A stretch of 12,045 nt of DNA from Thermoplasmata archaeon (GTDB taxonomy: Archaea > Thermoplasmatota > Thermoplasmata > Lutacidiplasmatales > UBA184): NCBI GenBank assembly GCA_030044475.1, contig JASHVP010000012.1, positions 1 to 12,045 of the forward strand, read 5' to 3'. A program made the position numbers and the translations under genes. Positions 4,887 through 11,681 of the stretch are shown in pieces. The notes under the pieces are model-generated. The model had not been told where the DNA came from and did no database searches. It saw nothing but the letters and a program-made list of their open reading frames with translations. The stretch's first letter is position 1; every line of letters begins with the position of its first letter.

Positions 4887-7676
4887 ATGACGCAGGGTCT
4901 GTCGAAGCGCATCAAGAGCCTCCAGTTCGCCTTCCTCTCGCCGGACGAGATCCGGCGGATGAGCGGCGTGAAGATCATCACCGCCGACACGTACGACGAC
5001 GATGGCTACCCGATCGAGATGGGCCTCATGGACCTCCACTTGGGGGTCATCGAGCCGAACCTGCGCTGCCGCACGTGCGGCGGCCGCGTGAACGAGTGCC
5101 CCGGCCATTTCGGGATCATCGAGCTCGCGATGCCGGTGATCCACGTCGGCTACGCGAAGGAGATCAAGCGGCTCCTCCAGTCGACGTGCCGCGCCTGCGG
5201 CCGGATCCTCCCCGACGCGCCGAGCCCGCGCGCCGAGGCGTCGGCCGACTCCGACGATGCCGCGCCGGCGCCGCGCGTGCGCGAGCCGAAGGAGGAGCGC
5301 ACCTGCCCGCACTGCCACGAGATCCAGCAGCGGATCGTCCTCGACAAGCCGACGACGTTCCGCGAGAACAGCCACAAGATCACGCCGAAGGAGGTCCGCG
5401 CCCGCCTCGAGCGGATCCCCGACGACGACGTCCGGGCCCTCGGCCTGAACCCGAAGTTCGGGCGGCCCGAGTGGGTGGTGCTGACGGTCCTGCCGGTGCC
5501 GCCGGTCCAGGTCCGCCCGTCGATCACCCTCGAGAGCGGGGAGCGGAGCGAGGACGACCTGACCCACAAGCTCGTCGACGTGCTGCGGATCAACCAGCGG
5601 CTCCGCGAGAACCGCGACATGGGCGCCCCGCAGCTCGTCGTCGAGGACCTCTGGGAACTGCTCCAGTACCACGTCACCACGTACTTCGACAACCAGACGA
5701 GCGGCATCCCCCCGGCGCGCCATCGTTCGGGGCGCCCGCTCAAGACCCTCGCCCAACGGCTGAAGGGGAAGGACGGCCGATTCCGCTCCAACCTGTCGGG
5801 GAAGCGGGTCAACTTCTCGGCCCGCACGGTGATCAGCCCGGACCCGCTGCTCTCGATCAACGAGGTCGGGATCCCGGCGGAGGTCGCCCGCGGGCTCACC
5901 GTCCCGCTCGAGGTGACCGTCCACAACCAGGACGTGGCGAAGGCCCTCGTCCGACGCGGCCCGACCCCGCCCCCCGACGCCGAGAACCGCTACCAGTGCG
6001 GTGTCAACTACCTCGTCCGCGAGGACGGCCAGCGGATCAAGGTGATGGAGAAGAACGCCGAGGCGCGCGCGGAGCTCGTGACGCCCGGCTCGATCGTCGA
6101 GCGCCAGCTCGTCGACGGCGACATCGTGCTGTTCAACCGGCAGCCGAGCCTGCACCGGATGAGCATGATGGCGCACTTCGTGCGGATCCTGCCGCACAAG
6201 ACGTTCCGCTTCAACCTCTGCGACTGCCCGCCGTACAACGCGGACTTCGATGGCGACGAGATGAACCTCCACGTCCTCCAGAGCCAGGAGGCGCGGGCCG
6301 AGGCGAAGGTCCTGATGAAGGTCGAGGAGCACATCCTCTCCCCCCGGTACGGGGGCCCGATCATCGGGATGTTGCACGACCACATCACCGCCGCGTTCCT
6401 CCTGACGTACCAGAACCCGACGTTCACCCGGAGCGAGGTGACGTACCTCCTCTCGAAGCTCTCCTACCCGGTGCCGCCGCCCGCGACCAAAGACAAGGAC
6501 GGCAACCCGCTCTGGACGGGCAAGCAGCTGTTCTCGCTCACGCTCCCGCCCGACCTGACGCTCGAGTTCCGGTCGAACATCTGGGCGCGGTGCGACTGTC
6601 CGCCGCTCGGCTGCAAGCACGACGCCTACGTCGTGATCGAGAACGGGGTCCTGAAGGCCGGGACGATCGACAAGAAGGCGATCGCCTACGAGAAGGGCGC
6701 GGTCCTGGACGCGATCGCGCGGAACGACGGCATGCCGCGCGCCCGGCGGTTCCTCGATGAGATGAGCCGCCTCGCGATCACCGCGATCGGCCTCAAGGGC
6801 CTCTCGACCGGGATCGACGACGAGGACGTCCCCGAGGGGGCGCGCAAGGAGATCCAGACGGAGCTCTCCGCCGCGCGCGTCCGCGTGAACGAGCTCGTCG
6901 AGCAGTACCGCCAGGGCGAGCTCGAGCAGATGCCGGGCCGCTCGCTGGAGGAGACCCTCGAGGTGATGGTCCGGCGCGAGCTCGGGCAGGCGCGCGACAC
7001 CGCCGGCGACATCGCGGGCCGGAACCTGGGGCTCGAGAACCCGGCCGTCATCCTGGCGAAGTCCGGGGCGCGCGGCTCGATGCTCAACCTGACCCAGATG
7101 GCGGGGGCGGTCGGCCAGCAGTCCGTCCGGGGCGAGCGCCTCCTCCGCGGGTACGTCCACCGGACGCTGCCGCACTTCCAGCGGGGCGACCTCGGGGCCG
7201 ACGCGCGGGGGTTCGTCAGCTCGAGCTACAAGCGCGGCCTCTCCCCGACGGAGTACTTCTCCCACTCGATGGGCGGCCGGGAGTCGCTCGTCGATACCGC
7301 CGTCCGGACGAGCCGCTCGGGCTACATGCAGCGCCGCCTGATCAACGCCCTCGAGGACCTGAAGGTCGCCGAGGACGGAACGGTCCGGAACACGGCCGGC
7401 ACGGTCATCGAGTACAAGTACGGCGAGGACGGCATCGACCCGACGCGCTCCTACCAGGGCGCCCCGGTGTCGCTCGACGAGGTCGTCAGCCAGGTGCTCG
7501 GACGCCGCGTCCGGTCCTCGGACGAGCGCAAGCCGGACGGACCCGCGGGCGCGCCGCCCGTCACCGAGGAGGAGATGGACCTCCAGGCCGAAGCGCAGCT
7601 CGAAGAGGAGTCGGAGGAAGAGGAGACCGAGGAGTTCGGCGCCCCGGAAGAGGGCCCCGAGTTCGGAGGGGAGTGA
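4887..7676 (+). CDS. rpoA1: DNA-directed RNA polymerase subunit A' (RpoA1)
   Basis: N-terminal two-thirds of the largest RNAP subunit (Rpb1/beta' homologue), 929 residues. The catalytic loop NADFDGDEMN carries the three Mg-binding aspartates D453, D455 and D457. The clamp zinc site is C61, C64, C71, H74; a second is C101, C104, C140, C143. The conserved lid/rudder area SNLSGKRVNFSARTVISPDP and the switch/funnel area (NQPSLHRMSMMAH-like, here RQPSLHRMSMMAHFV) are intact. A short CDC...C group (C569, C571, C576) precedes DAYVVIENG. The C-terminus reaches the usual A'/A'' break (GIDPTRSYQGAPVSLDEVV) and then adds about 50 residues, mostly Glu. Residues 110-137 between the CxxC pairs are an Ala/Pro/Asp/Ser-rich linker. 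The AAGGAGGG site at 4876-4883 overlaps the rpoB stop and supports this ATG. The stop overlaps or lies just before the rpoA2 start. Confidence 0.98.
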   Translation: MTQGLSKRIKSLQFAFLSPDEIRRMSGVKIITADTYDDDGYPIEMGLMDLHLGVIEPNLRCRTCGGRVNECPGHFGIIELAMPVIHVGYAKEIKRLLQSTCRACGRILPDAPSPRAEASADSDDAAPAPRVREPKEERTCPHCHEIQQRIVLDKPTTFRENSHKITPKEVRARLERIPDDDVRALGLNPKFGRPEWVVLTVLPVPPVQVRPSITLESGERSEDDLTHKLVDVLRINQRLRENRDMGAPQLVVEDLWELLQYHVTTYFDNQTSGIPPARHRSGRPLKTLAQRLKGKDGRFRSNLSGKRVNFSARTVISPDPLLSINEVGIPAEVARGLTVPLEVTVHNQDVAKALVRRGPTPPPDAENRYQCGVNYLVREDGQRIKVMEKNAEARAELVTPGSIVERQLVDGDIVLFNRQPSLHRMSMMAHFVRILPHKTFRFNLCDCPPYNADFDGDEMNLHVLQSQEARAEAKVLMKVEEHILSPRYGGPIIGMLHDHITAAFLLTYQNPTFTRSEVTYLLSKLSYPVPPPATKDKDGNPLWTGKQLFSLTLPPDLTLEFRSNIWARCDCPPLGCKHDAYVVIENGVLKAGTIDKKAIAYEKGAVLDAIARNDGMPRARRFLDEMSRLAITAIGLKGLSTGIDDEDVPEGARKEIQTELSAARVRVNELVEQYRQGELEQMPGRSLEETLEVMVRRELGQARDTAGDIAGRNLGLENPAVILAKSGARGSMLNLTQMAGAVGQQSVRGERLLRGYVHRTLPHFQRGDLGADARGFVSSSYKRGLSPTEYFSHSMGGRESLVDTAVRTSRSGYMQRRLINALEDLKVAEDGTVRNTAGTVIEYKYGEDGIDPTRSYQGAPVSLDEVVSQVLGRRVRSSDERKPDGPAGAPPVTEEEMDLQAEAQLEEESEEEETEEFGAPEEGPEFGGE
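7665..7669 (+). promoter_or_regulatory. Shine-Dalgarno site serving rpoA2
   Basis: GGAGG near the end of rpoA1 is 9 nt before ATG 7679 and 3 nt before GTG 7673. The GTG would overlap the rpoA1 stop (GTGA) and add only two residues. The spacing fits the ATG somewhat better, so the choice between the two starts remains open. Confidence 0.6.
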
Positions 7677-7678
7677 CG

Positions 7679-8971
7679 ATGGCCGAGGAGAAGAAGCCCC
7701 CGCAGCGCGACATGGCCGAGCGGATCCAGGAGATCGCCCGGAAGGAGACGGGGGCGTCGCTGCCGCCGTCGCTCGTCGCCGAGCTCAAGGAGAAGCTCCA
7801 CGGGCTGCGACTGCCGCCCGCCGACCAGATCCACGTGATCCGGGAGGTCGCCCGCCGGTTCCGCCGGGCGGAGGTCGACCCGCACGAGTCCGTCGGGATC
7901 GTCGCGGCGCAGTCGATCGGGGAACCCGGGACGCAGATGACGCTGCGGACGTTCCACTACGCGGGGGTCGCCGAGATGAACGTCACGCTCGGGCTCCCGC
8001 GGTTGATCGAGCTCGTCGACGCCCGCCGCATCCCGTCCACGCCGATGATGACCGTCCACGTCGACCGGAAGTTGAAGGGCGACCGCGACGCGGTCCAGAA
8101 GATCGCGCTGCAGATCGAGGTCACCACCGTCCCGGACGTCGCGTCGATCGGGACCGTCGTCGAGGACCTCAAGGTCGTCGTGACGCCCCAGGCCGCGCTC
8201 CTCGAGGCGCGCGGCGTCAAGCGCGCGGAGCTCGAGGCGGCGCTCGCGGAGAACCTCGACCCGCGTCTGTTCGTCGTGAAGCCGGGGAGCGGCTCCGGCG
8301 AGACGCGCTCGTTCGAGGTCCACCTGAAGGAGGCCGTCGAGGGCGCGACGAAGACCCGGAAGGAGGAGCTCGTCGAGGAGATGCCGTTCAAGAAGCTCCT
8401 CATCGCCAGCGAGGAGGCGAAGGGGATCCAGATCAAGGGCGTCGACGGGATCCGCCGCGCGCTGATCCGGAAGGAGAAGGACGAGTACGTGATCTACACC
8501 GAGGGGTCGAACCTCGACGGGGTCCTCGAGATCGCGGGCGTCGACGGCGTCCGGACGACCACGAACTCGGTCTTCGAGATCTACCGCGTCTACGGCGTCG
8601 AGGCGGCCCGGGCCGCGCTGATCCACGAGGCGAACCGGACGCTCGCCGAGCAGGGGCTCGGCGTCGACATCCGCCACCTCATGCTCGTCGCCGACGTGAT
8701 GACGAACGAGGGCGACATCCGGGCGATCGGACGCCACGGGATCTCGGGCAAGAAGACCAGCGTCCTGGCGCGAGCCGCGTTCGAGATCACCGCGGCGCAC
8801 CTCCTCCGGGCGGCGATCACCGGGGAGGTCGACGAGCTCAAAGGCGTCGCCGAGAACATCATCGTCGGCCAGCCGATCACCCTCGGCACCGGCGCCGTGA
8901 ACCTCGTGTACCGGCCGCTCGGACCGGCGGCGCCGAAGGTCGAGCCCGAGCCGCCGAAGGCGGAGGCGTGA
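7679..8971 (+). CDS. rpoA2: DNA-directed RNA polymerase subunit A'' (RpoA2)
   Basis: C-terminal third of the largest RNAP subunit, 430 residues, which joins A' to complete the Rpb1/beta' equivalent. The trigger-loop region is clear: DPHESVGIVAAQSIGEPGTQMTL followed by RTFHYAGVAEMNVTLGLPRL, the segment that closes over the active site during each nucleotide addition. Near the C-terminus, the clamp-base and switch segments (DVMTNEGDIRAIGRHGISG, then SVLARAAFEITAAHLLRAA and IIVGQPITLGTGAVNLV) are as expected. The last 15 or so residues are a Pro/Glu/Lys-rich tail. The start is taken as ATG 7679; GTG 7673, overlapping the rpoA1 stop by 4 bp, is an alternative. The rpl30e start lies 1 nt after the stop, so translation is probably coupled. 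Confidence 0.97.
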   Translation: MAEEKKPPQRDMAERIQEIARKETGASLPPSLVAELKEKLHGLRLPPADQIHVIREVARRFRRAEVDPHESVGIVAAQSIGEPGTQMTLRTFHYAGVAEMNVTLGLPRLIELVDARRIPSTPMMTVHVDRKLKGDRDAVQKIALQIEVTTVPDVASIGTVVEDLKVVVTPQAALLEARGVKRAELEAALAENLDPRLFVVKPGSGSGETRSFEVHLKEAVEGATKTRKEELVEEMPFKKLLIASEEAKGIQIKGVDGIRRALIRKEKDEYVIYTEGSNLDGVLEIAGVDGVRTTTNSVFEIYRVYGVEAARAALIHEANRTLAEQGLGVDIRHLMLVADVMTNEGDIRAIGRHGISGKKTSVLARAAFEITAAHLLRAAITGEVDELKGVAENIIVGQPITLGTGAVNLVYRPLGPAAPKVEPEPPKAEA

Positions 8972-8972
8972 G

Positions 8973-9260
8973 ATGGACCTCGCCCACGCGCTCAAGGTCG
9001 CGCTCGAGACCGGCCAGGTGCGCCTGGGTCTCGCCGAGACCCGCGCCGCCGCCGACGCGAAGAAGGCGAAGCTCCTGATCGTGGCGAAGAGCTGCCCCGA
9101 CGCGAAGCTGCGGACCGATCGCGCCGTCGGGAAGATCCCGATCTACCACTACGACGGCTCCGCCGTCGAGCTCGGTCAGGCGTGCGGCCGACCGTTCCCG
9201 ATCAGCGCGATGGCGATCGTCGACCCCGGCTCGAGCGCGATCCTCACCCTCGAGACGTAG
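8973..9260 (+). CDS. rpl30e: 50S ribosomal protein L30e
   Basis: Protein of 95 residues, the usual length for L30e, a kink-turn RNA-binding protein of the large subunit in archaea and eukaryotes. It shows the L7Ae/L30e fold order: N-terminal helix DLAHALKVALETGQVRLGLAETRAA, strand AKLLIVAKSCP, helix, strand KIPIYHYDGSAVELGQACGRPFPISAMAIVDPG in parts, and a final strand ending ILTLET. Like other L30e proteins it has the Gly-Leu-Ala-Glu-Thr loop and the LGxACGRPFP segment that contact RNA. It sits between rpoA2 and nusA, the conserved position in archaeal RNAP operons. GGAGG at 8962-8966, 6 nt before the ATG and within the end of rpoA2, supports the start. Confidence 0.96.
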   Translation: MDLAHALKVALETGQVRLGLAETRAAADAKKAKLLIVAKSCPDAKLRTDRAVGKIPIYHYDGSAVELGQACGRPFPISAMAIVDPGSSAILTLET

Positions 9261-9279
9261 GCCTCCGCGAACCCTTTCC

Positions 9280-9705
9280 ATGCCCGAGATCGCGTTCGAC
9301 CGCGAGACGATCGGCTACATCCAGCTGTTCGAGGCGCGGACCGGCGCGCGAGTGAAGGACTGCCTCGAGGCGGAGGACAAGCTCGTCTTCCTCGTCGCCC
9401 CGGGCGAGATCCCGAAGGCCGTCGGGCCCGGCGGGGTGCTCGTCGACCGCCTGAAGGGGATGCTGAAGAAGGAGATCCAGGTCGTCGAGTACGCCGACGA
9501 CCCCGAGACGCTCGTGCGGAACATCTTCTACTGGTACTCGCCGAAGCGGGTCGACCTCGTCCCGAAGGGGAAGGGCCGGCACGCGACGGTCACGGTCGAC
9601 CCGGCGTGGAAGGCCCGCGCGATCGGCAAGGCCGGGAAGAACCTCAAGATCGCCCGCGCGATCCTCCTCCGCCACACCGACATCGGCAGCGTCAGCGTCG
9701 CCTGA
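9280..9705 (+). CDS. nusA: NusA-like transcription factor, two KH domains
   Basis: Protein of 141 residues matching the short archaeal NusA: two tandem KH RNA-binding domains without the N-terminal RNAP-binding or S1 domains of bacterial NusA. KH1 has its GxxG loop as G49-P-G-G52 (PKAVGPGGVLVDRLKGML). KH2 has G116-K-A-G119 (AIGKAGKNLKIARAILLRH). The N-terminus DRETIGYIQLFEARTGARVKDC is typical and agrees with the ATG start. Its role in archaea is presumed to be RNA binding during transcription elongation or termination, or rRNA synthesis; this is known mainly by analogy. The gap to rpl30e is 19 nt and contains no Shine-Dalgarno sequence, unlike its operon partners. It is the last gene of the RNAP cluster here. 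A perfect 12-bp palindrome immediately follows the stop. Confidence 0.95.
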   Translation: MPEIAFDRETIGYIQLFEARTGARVKDCLEAEDKLVFLVAPGEIPKAVGPGGVLVDRLKGMLKKEIQVVEYADDPETLVRNIFYWYSPKRVDLVPKGKGRHATVTVDPAWKARAIGKAGKNLKIARAILLRHTDIGSVSVA

Positions 9706-9717
9706 CGCCGGCCGGCG
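9706..9717. repeat. 12-bp perfect palindrome after nusA
   Basis: CGCCGGCCGGCG reads the same on both strands and begins at the first base after the nusA stop. It has no T tract behind it, so it does not look like a classical archaeal terminator. In sequence this rich in G and C such a palindrome may arise by chance. Confidence 0.4.
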
Positions 9718-9728
9718 CGGGCCGAAGG

Positions 9729-9735
9729 TATAATT
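9729..9735 (+). promoter_or_regulatory. TATA box for the HAD gene
   Basis: TATAATT is preceded by a purine-containing CCGAAGG that could act as the TFB-recognition element. The first T is exactly 30 nt before the GTG at 9759, the usual archaeal distance from TATA box to transcription start. The message would therefore begin at or next to the start codon (leaderless). This box decides the start chosen for the downstream gene. Confidence 0.75.
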
Positions 9736-9758
9736 CCCGCGGCGGGTCCGGCCGGGCC

Positions 9759-10469
9759 GTGCCCGCGCCGCGCCCGCGGATCCGCGCCGTCCTCTTCGAC
9801 CTCGGCGGGACGCTCGTCGACGAACGCGACTTCGCCGGGTGGGCCGAGCTCGCCCGGCGCGTCTACCTCGACCTCGACGCCGACGCCGTCGGCCACCACT
9901 ACGCCGAGGTCGAGCGCGCGATGGACGAGGCGGCGCCGCCGCTCGAGCGCGAAGCGTTCGTCGTCGAGTTCTGGCGCCGGGTGCTGGCCGGGGCGGCCGA
10001 CCGGGCGGTCGATGCGCGGACGGCCGCGAAGTTCTGTGCGATCGTCCGGGAGCAGGAGCGCCCGGTCCACCTCTTCTCCGACGTCCGGCGCTGCCTCGAC
10101 CAGCTGGCGGCCGAGCGCCGGACGCTCGGCGTCGTCTCGAACTCGACGAGCGAAGCGAGCGTCCGGCGAACCCTCGACCGGGTCGGGATCCTCGAGTACT
10201 TCGGTCCCGTCGTCTCCTCCGGCACGGAAGGGGTGGCGAAGCCGGACCCCGAGATCTTCCGGCGGGCGACGAAGCGGGCGAAGGTCGCGCCGGGGGACGC
10301 GTTCTACGTCGGGAACCTCGCGGTGACCGACGCGCGGGCGGCGGCCGCCGCCGGTCTCCACGCGGCGTGGCTGAACCGGGACGGGTTCGGGATGGGCGAC
10401 GACCCCCCGGAGATCATGTCGCTCCTCGAGCTGCCGCTGGCGATCCGGCGGGCGGAGCAGAGCGGCTAA
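9759..10469 (+). CDS. HAD-superfamily hydrolase-like protein with altered catalytic motifs
   Basis: Protein of 236 residues with the haloacid dehalogenase (HAD) layout: motif I AVLFDLGGTLVDE with nucleophile D14, a helical cap of about 80 residues, motif II VVSNSTSE (S127), motif III lysine K161 in GVAKPDPEIF, and motif IV region YVGNLAVTDARAAAAAGLHAAWLN. The length and cap position fit the HAD-IA, subfamily I type. Two usual acidic residues are changed: the second Asp of the DxD motif is G16, and the GDxxxxD motif reads G185-N-LAVT-D191. Most HAD phosphatases use the second Asp as general acid, so ordinary phosphatase activity is doubtful; haloacid dehalogenases also lack that Asp. The substrate cannot be predicted. 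The GTG start is chosen from the TATA box 30 nt upstream. The frame is open further upstream into nusA but without family similarity. Confidence 0.85.
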   Translation: MPAPRPRIRAVLFDLGGTLVDERDFAGWAELARRVYLDLDADAVGHHYAEVERAMDEAAPPLEREAFVVEFWRRVLAGAADRAVDARTAAKFCAIVREQERPVHLFSDVRRCLDQLAAERRTLGVVSNSTSEASVRRTLDRVGILEYFGPVVSSGTEGVAKPDPEIFRRATKRAKVAPGDAFYVGNLAVTDARAAAAAGLHAAWLNRDGFGMGDDPPEIMSLLELPLAIRRAEQSG

Positions 10470-10490
10470 CCCCGGACCCCGCGACCCGAA

Positions 10491-10498
10491 TTTCTAAG
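10491..10498 (+). promoter_or_regulatory. TATA-like box for the methyltransferase gene
   Basis: TTTCTAAG is preceded by CCCGAA and is the only A/T-rich run between the HAD stop and the methyltransferase start. At 30 nt spacing it predicts transcription start near 10521, leaving a leader of about 4 nt before ATG 10525. The match is weaker than at the HAD or 16S promoters. Confidence 0.55.
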
Positions 10499-10524
10499 GG
10501 CCGGGACGCCGTCCGCCCGGGGGT

Positions 10525-11325
10525 ATGGACGGGCTCCTCTCCCGGGAGCGGCTCTGGTTCCCTCTGCAGCACCTGCGGGCGGACCGGGACTTCGGGCGGT
10601 TCCCCCAGGACGTCCGGATGACCGTCGGCCTCTTCGGATTCGTCCGGGGGCTCGCCCGCGTGACCGGGGTCGCGGCGGACGAACTGGAGCGGTACTGCCG
10701 GGAAGCCGCCCGGGTCGGCGAAGGATACCGGACCCGCTGGGCGACGGAGGGCGGGCCACGTCTCGATCCGTACCTCTGGGCGTCGTCGGAGGCGCTCTAC
10801 GTCACCGTCCGCGCCGTGCGACCGGCGCAGATGGTCGAGACTGGGGTCCAGCGCGGTGTCTCCTCGGCGTTCCTGCTCGCCGCGATGGAGCGCAACGGGG
10901 CGGGGCACCTGACCTCGATCGACCTCCCCACGTTCGACGCGGCCGGGCGGGTGAACCGCGACGGGCGCGTCGACGCCTCCTACGTCGCCGGGCCGGAGGC
11001 GGTCGGCGACCTCGTCGACGCCCCGCTGCGGGCCCGCTGGACGCTCCGCCTCGGCGACGCGCGCGAGCTGCTCCCCACCGTGCTGGCGGGGCTCGGGACG
11101 ATCGACGCCTTCTTTCACGACAGCGAGCACAGCTACGATCAGATGACGTTCGAATTCCGGACGGCCTGGACGCACCTGCGCGCCGGGGGGTGCCTGGTCT
11201 CGGACGACATCGCGTGGTCCCCTCCGGCCCAGCGGGCCTGGCGGGAATTCGTCGCGGCGCACCCCGGGCCGCGCGCGGTCTACTTCTCCCCGTCCGGCAA
11301 TCGGGGCATGCTCCGCAAGGTGTGA
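10525..11325 (+). CDS. class I SAM-dependent methyltransferase (Methyltransf_24-like)
   Basis: Protein of 266 residues. A helical N-terminal segment of about 95 residues precedes a Rossmann-type methyltransferase core. The SAM-binding motif I is MVETGVQRGVSSAFLLAAM (E105 to G111). The acidic residue expected to hold the SAM ribose is D133 in LTSIDLPTFD. Post-motif signatures are DAFFHDSEHSYDQM (H198-D199, H202) and the strand GGCLVSDDIAW (D227, D228). The DSEHSYD and SDD patterns are typical of Methyltransf_24-type enzymes, many of which act on small molecules or sugars; some bind a metal through such acidic and histidine residues. The acceptor is unknown. The gene lies 55 bp after the HAD gene with its own TATA-like box and lacks a Shine-Dalgarno site, so it is probably transcribed alone with a very short leader. 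Proximity to the 16S gene is not by itself evidence for rRNA methylation. Confidence 0.82.
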   Translation: MDGLLSRERLWFPLQHLRADRDFGRFPQDVRMTVGLFGFVRGLARVTGVAADELERYCREAARVGEGYRTRWATEGGPRLDPYLWASSEALYVTVRAVRPAQMVETGVQRGVSSAFLLAAMERNGAGHLTSIDLPTFDAAGRVNRDGRVDASYVAGPEAVGDLVDAPLRARWTLRLGDARELLPTVLAGLGTIDAFFHDSEHSYDQMTFEFRTAWTHLRAGGCLVSDDIAWSPPAQRAWREFVAAHPGPRAVYFSPSGNRGMLRKV

Positions 11326-11363
11326 GCGCGTCGCGGGGCCTGGCGTGGCGCTCCTCCGAGACG

Positions 11364-11373
11364 CTTTTAAATA
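11364..11373 (+). promoter_or_regulatory. TATA box of the 16S rRNA gene
   Basis: CTTTTAAATA is the strongest TATA-like sequence in the window and stands out in a very GC-rich setting, 39 bp after the methyltransferase stop. Transcription is predicted to begin near 11395, leaving a leader of about 285 nt before the mature 16S rRNA. Confidence 0.8.
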
Positions 11374-11394
11374 GTCACGGGCTTACGAGGGGCG

Positions 11395-11681
11395 CACCGC
11401 GTGGGGACCCCATCGGGGTCGCCACGGGGCGACGCCGCCACGGCGGGCCGGGGATCCGTGAACCGGTCTCTTCCAGGGCGACGCCACAGATGGCCCGAAG
11501 GGGCGTGGAGCCCCGAGATCCCCTTCCCGGAGACGGGAAGTGACCTCTCGGGACCGACGGAGGAGACGTACGCAACGTTCGCGAATAGCTCAACCAGTAA
11601 GAAGTGAAAGAGCAATTCCGCCAGTCGGTTCCATCGGTCGCGATTCCCTATTCCCAGCACGCCGATCGAGGTGTGCGATAA
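11395..11681 (+). ncRNA. 16S rRNA transcribed leader (5' external spacer)
   Basis: This gene-free stretch between the 16S TATA box and the mature 16S 5' end is less G+C-biased towards its right end and codes for nothing convincing. It holds several inverted repeats. GACCCC/GGGGTC (11406-11411 with 11415-11420) and GTCGCC/GGCGAC (11418-11423 with 11428-11433) overlap and exclude each other. GGGGC/GCCCC (11500-11504 with 11510-11514) is a simple hairpin. CTTCCCG/CGGGAAG (11523-11529 with 11534-11540) is perfect with a GAGA tetraloop. A 7-bp hairpin (11657-11663 with 11670-11676) ends 5 nt before the 16S start. A 10-nt direct repeat GGGCGACGCC occurs at 11427 and 11476. The 5' half of the long 16S processing stem should lie here, but its partner beyond the right edge is not visible. 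Confidence 0.65.
11657..11676 (+). repeat. hairpin just upstream of the 16S 5' end
   Basis: GCACGCC pairs with GGTGTGC (seven pairs, one G-U) around the loop GATCGA. It ends 5 nt before the first 16S base, a position where it could help present the 5' end to maturation enzymes. It is inferred from the sequence only. Confidence 0.5.

Noticed and set aside
1661..6760. A 1699-codon open frame on the plus strand in another frame of rpoB and rpoA1
   Set aside because: The product is Arg/Pro/Gly-rich low-complexity sequence across two real genes; it is a shadow caused by base composition.
1170..7265. A 2031-codon open frame on the minus strand opposite rpoH, rpoB and rpoA1
   Set aside because: It lies wholly antisense to clearly conserved genes and its translation is a repetitive Arg/Leu/Asp/Val-rich mix with no domain. 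High GC at third codon positions removes stop codons from this frame, so it is a shadow.
7451..8995. A 514-codon minus-strand frame opposite rpoA2
   Set aside because: Antisense to a conserved gene, biased composition, no recognisable motif.
9721..9737. An intrinsic terminator after nusA
   Set aside because: The inverted repeat at 9706-9717 is not followed by a T tract; the only A/T run nearby is better explained as the TATA box of the next gene.
10525..11325. The methyltransferase as a 16S rRNA-modifying enzyme because of its position
   Set aside because: Its motifs fit Methyltransf_24-type enzymes, not known rRNA methyltransferases; position alone is not enough.
11401..11607. Short open frames in the 16S leader (for example 68 codons on the plus strand)
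   Set aside because: No similarity, no ribosome site, and the region lies between the rRNA promoter and the mature 16S end.
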